Shown piece after piece: positions 61,954 through 64,000 of a DNA stretch of 64,000 nt. This DNA comes from Sphingopyxis sp. LK2115 (GTDB lineage Bacteria; Pseudomonadota; Alphaproteobacteria; Sphingomonadales; Sphingomonadaceae). The stretch lies in NCBI RefSeq assembly GCF_014595975.1, contig NZ_JABWGQ010000042.1:1-64000 (forward strand). The letters run 5' to 3'. The position numbers and the translations under genes are program-made. The stretch's first letter is position 1; every line of letters begins with the position of its first letter. The notes beneath the pieces were generated by a model that worked only from the letters and a program-made list of their open reading frames with translations, made no database searches and was not told the DNA's origin.

Positions 61954-63249
61954 TTAATCGCAAGCCCGGTGCAACTTGACCGCGAGCCAGGCGGAAACAA
62001 GGCACATGGCGGCGCTCATCAGCAGCTGGTCGACAACGCCGATGCCCGCGAAGCCCAGACCCATTGCGAGCAGCGAGCCGATCACCATCGCGCCCGAATT
62101 GACGATATTGTTTGCCGCCACGGTGCGCGCGGTCTGATCCTTGGGAACCGTCGTCGTCAGAAAGGCATAGAGCGGGACGACGAACATGCCGCCGCTGATG
62201 GCGATGCCGAGCAGCGCGGCGAGGAGCGGGATGACGTCGGCGTGACCCAGGAATCCGGCAATGCCGTACATTGATCCCGACGGATCATGTTCCCAATTGC
62301 GGCACACCCAATAGAATGCGACGACGAACAGGCCCATGACGATGACGCTGGCGGGGCTGTAGCGCGCCGATACCTGCCCCTTGAGCAGCCGGTTGACGGC
62401 GACCGAGCCGATCGCGATGCCGATCGAGAAGATGGCGAGAAAGAGGCTGGCGACGCTTTTGTCGGCGTGGAGGACATTCTTCACCAGCGGCGGGAACTGG
62501 ATGAAGAGCACCGCGCCGATGGTCCAGAAAAAGCTGATCGAGAGGATCGCGAGATAGAGGCGCGGGATGTGCATCGTGCCGCGCACAAGCGCCACCGACG
62601 AGCGGATGATATGCCAGTCGATCCCCGTCTCCAGATGTTCGGGCGGGGCGGGAGGCACCTGGCGCCCCGTCCAATAGCCCACCGCGGCGACGAGCACGAC
62701 GCCGAGCGCCGCCCATTCGACGTCGATGATGCCGGCCAGGATCGTCCCCGCAAGGATCGCGATATAGGTGCCCGCTTCGACAAGCCCGGTGCCCGCGAGC
62801 ACCTCGTCGCTTTTGAGATGCTGCGGCAGGATCGCATATTTGATGGGGCCGAAGAAGGTCGAATGGATGCCCATCGCAAAGAGCGCGAGCATCATCAGCG
62901 GGATGGCAAGCAGATGAACGGCAAAGCCGAGCCAGGCGAGGATCAATCCAAGCCCGCCGACGAGCATGATGACGATTTCGCAGAATTTGACGATGCGGAT
63001 GATCCGCGCCTTGTCGCGCGTATCGGCAAGCTGGCCCGCGAGCGCCGACAGCAGGAAAAAGGGCAGGATGAATACGCCCGTCGCGACCGCGCTGAACAAG
63101 GTTTCGGATGCCTCGTCGTTGAACACGCCATAGACGACGAACAACACCATCGCATTCTTGAACAGATTGTCGTTGAATGCGCCGAGGAGCTGGGTAACGA
63201 AAAGGGGCAGGAACCGGCGTTGCCTCAACAGCGCAAAGGAACCGGTCAT
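61954..63249 (-). CDS. MFS transporter, LplT-like lysophospholipid flippase family
   Basis: A 431-aa, 12-span MFS protein. The N-terminal LPLFVTQLLGAFNDNLFKNAMVLFVVY and AMGIHSTFFGPIKYAILPQHL are characteristic of LplT and of the membrane part of Aas fusion proteins, which bring lysophospholipids across the inner membrane. Here no acyltransferase domain is attached. It is divergent from pgsA, a phospholipid-synthesis gene. The start at 63249 is chosen because homology begins there. Confidence 0.87.
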   Translation of the reverse strand: MTGSFALLRQRRFLPLFVTQLLGAFNDNLFKNAMVLFVVYGVFNDEASETLFSAVATGVFILPFFLLSALAGQLADTRDKARIIRIVKFCEIVIMLVGGLGLILAWLGFAVHLLAIPLMMLALFAMGIHSTFFGPIKYAILPQHLKSDEVLAGTGLVEAGTYIAILAGTILAGIIDVEWAALGVVLVAAVGYWTGRQVPPAPPEHLETGIDWHIIRSSVALVRGTMHIPRLYLAILSISFFWTIGAVLFIQFPPLVKNVLHADKSVASLFLAIFSIGIAIGSVAVNRLLKGQVSARYSPASVIVMGLFVVAFYWVCRNWEHDPSGSMYGIAGFLGHADVIPLLAALLGIAISGGMFVVPLYAFLTTTVPKDQTARTVAANNIVNSGAMVIGSLLAMGLGFAGIGVVDQLLMSAAMCLVSAWLAVKLHRACD

Positions 63250-63340
63250 GCGTGGTCCAATCTTTTCAACATTGTCGGTTCGCGCGCATTTCGCGGGCAA
63301 CAGCTTGTCGCCGGGGGGGCTTATCGGCTAGGGCGGCGCT

Positions 63341-63360
63341 GGTCAAAGGTGATTTTGACC
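63341..63360. promoter_or_regulatory. Inverted repeat in the divergent MFS/pgsA region
   Basis: GGTCAAA-GGTGAT-TTTGACC is a perfect seven-base inverted repeat with a six-base spacer, ending ten bases before the pgsA start. It may be an operator or fold in the transcript near the ribosome site. I cannot name the regulator. Confidence 0.35.
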
Positions 63361-63370
63361 GGCCAAGTCG

Positions 63371-63952
63371 ATGGGGATCATGCTGAGCCTTCCCAACATT
63401 TTGACCTTGTCGCGAATCCTGGCGGTTCCCATCTTGCTGTTCCTGCTGTGGCCGGGCGTGACCGAGGGGTCGCATCAGCCCAAACCGATCGATTATGCTT
63501 TGGCGTTCAGCCTATACTGCCTGATGGGCATTACCGATTATTTTGACGGCTATGTGGCTCGCGCGCGGGGCACCGTGTCGCGGCTCGGCATTTTCCTAGA
63601 TCCGATCGCCGACAAGATCATGATCGCGGCGGTGATCCTGCTGCTCGTCTTCACGCGCGACATCGACGGGTGGCACGTCATTGCGGCGCTTGTCATCCTG
63701 CTGCGCGAAATCATCGTGTCGGGGCTGCGCGAGTTTCTTGCGACCTTGCAGGTGTCGATGCCGGTGACGCAGCTTGCCAAGTGGAAAACGACCTTTCAGC
63801 TTGTCGCCTTCGGCGCGCTGATCCTGGCGGGCGCCTTGCCCGCGATGGCGTGGATCAAGACGGTCGGGCTCGCATCTTTGTGGGGGGCGGCGGTGCTGAC
63901 GCTGGTGACCGGCTGGGATTATCTGCGCGTCGGCCTGAAGCATATGGACTGA
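63371..63952 (+). CDS. pgsA: CDP-diacylglycerol--glycerol-3-phosphate 3-phosphatidyltransferase
   Basis: A 193-aa membrane enzyme of phosphatidylglycerol synthesis. The CDP-alcohol phosphatidyltransferase motif DGYVARARGTVSRLGIFLDPIADK has all Asp and Gly residues. LPNILTLSRILAVPILLFLL starts the first span, and about four spans follow. ATG 63371 or ATG 63380 may be used; neither has a strong ribosome site. The stop overlaps the moaD start by one base (TGATG). Confidence 0.93.
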   Translation: MGIMLSLPNILTLSRILAVPILLFLLWPGVTEGSHQPKPIDYALAFSLYCLMGITDYFDGYVARARGTVSRLGIFLDPIADKIMIAAVILLLVFTRDIDGWHVIAALVILLREIIVSGLREFLATLQVSMPVTQLAKWKTTFQLVAFGALILAGALPAMAWIKTVGLASLWGAAVLTLVTGWDYLRVGLKHMD

Positions 63953-64000
63953 TGCGGATCGAGCTGGCCTATTTTGCCTGGGTGCGCGAGCGCATGGGCA
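63952..64000 (+). CDS. moaD: Molybdopterin synthase small subunit MoaD, partial
   Basis: The first 16 codons (MRIELAYFAWVRERMG) are visible before the window ends. The start FAxVRERxG is that of MoaD, the ubiquitin-like sulfur carrier of molybdopterin synthase. It is coupled to pgsA by a TGATG overlap. Only the beginning is present, so the call rests on this short motif. Confidence 0.75.
   Translation, partial: MRIELAYFAWVRERMG

Overview
The window is high-GC chromosomal DNA of an alphaproteobacterium, most likely a sphingomonad of the Sphingopyxis type. This assignment is inference, from the protein style, the paired FecI/FecR-type regulation of TonB receptors, the argS-SPOR-nagZ-scpAB-tatABC block and the dispersed inverted repeats with a CGCCTTCGCGGGGG core. 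I see no insertion sequence, integrase, prophage or CRISPR array. No gene-free stretch reaches 300 bases.

Region by region. A tRNA-Ser(CGA) opens the window. It is followed by an exported TolB-propeller amidohydrolase, a family III CoA-transferase and a YghU-type glutathione transferase (44-5729). A two-gene TadE/TadG pair (5893-7967) is followed by a regulator-like protein that joins a Phd/YefM-type domain to PAS domains (8094-8984). Two adjacent acyl-CoA dehydrogenase genes follow (9136-11576). Next is a sigma factor/FecR/TonB-receptor signalling operon with a large autotransporter beside it (11688-19075). Glucokinase (19271-20245) separates this from a large polyamine region (20368-34854).

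The polyamine region has a PuuD-like amidase, a SpuC-like aminotransferase, a DUF808 membrane protein, a PotFGHI-type ABC importer, two glutamine-synthetase-like ligases, a PuuB-like oxidase and two further class III aminotransferases. Together these would import putrescine/spermidine and degrade it by gamma-glutamylation and by direct transamination. The content resembles the Pseudomonas spu cluster plus the E. coli puu pathway.

A PhoR-like kinase, a Tat-exported small protein and a fumarylacetoacetase-family enzyme lead to a Tad/Cpa pilus operon read on the minus strand (37771-44831): cpaA, cpaB, cpaC, cpaD, cpaE, tadB, tadC. The motor ATPase gene (cpaF/tadA) is missing from its usual place between cpaE and tadB, and no flp pilin gene is present here. 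This is the most notable structural oddity of the window.

The rest (44927-64000) is mostly housekeeping: a D-amino-acid-oxidase-like protein, YegP-like protein, rnhA, thrB, ispH, a lipoprotein, argS, a SPOR protein, nagZ, scpA, scpB, tatABC, an entericidin-like lipoprotein beside poly-G tracts, mgtE, a cyclophilin, a nitronate monooxygenase, nadC, an RNase T2, a small membrane protein, an LplT-like MFS transporter, pgsA and the start of moaD.

The best regulatory signal is a 20-bp element, CAACTTGMCGTTTACGTAAA. It occurs in the same orientation upstream of the first acyl-CoA dehydrogenase and of the nitronate monooxygenase 50 kb away, and suggests a shared MerR/LiuR-like regulon.
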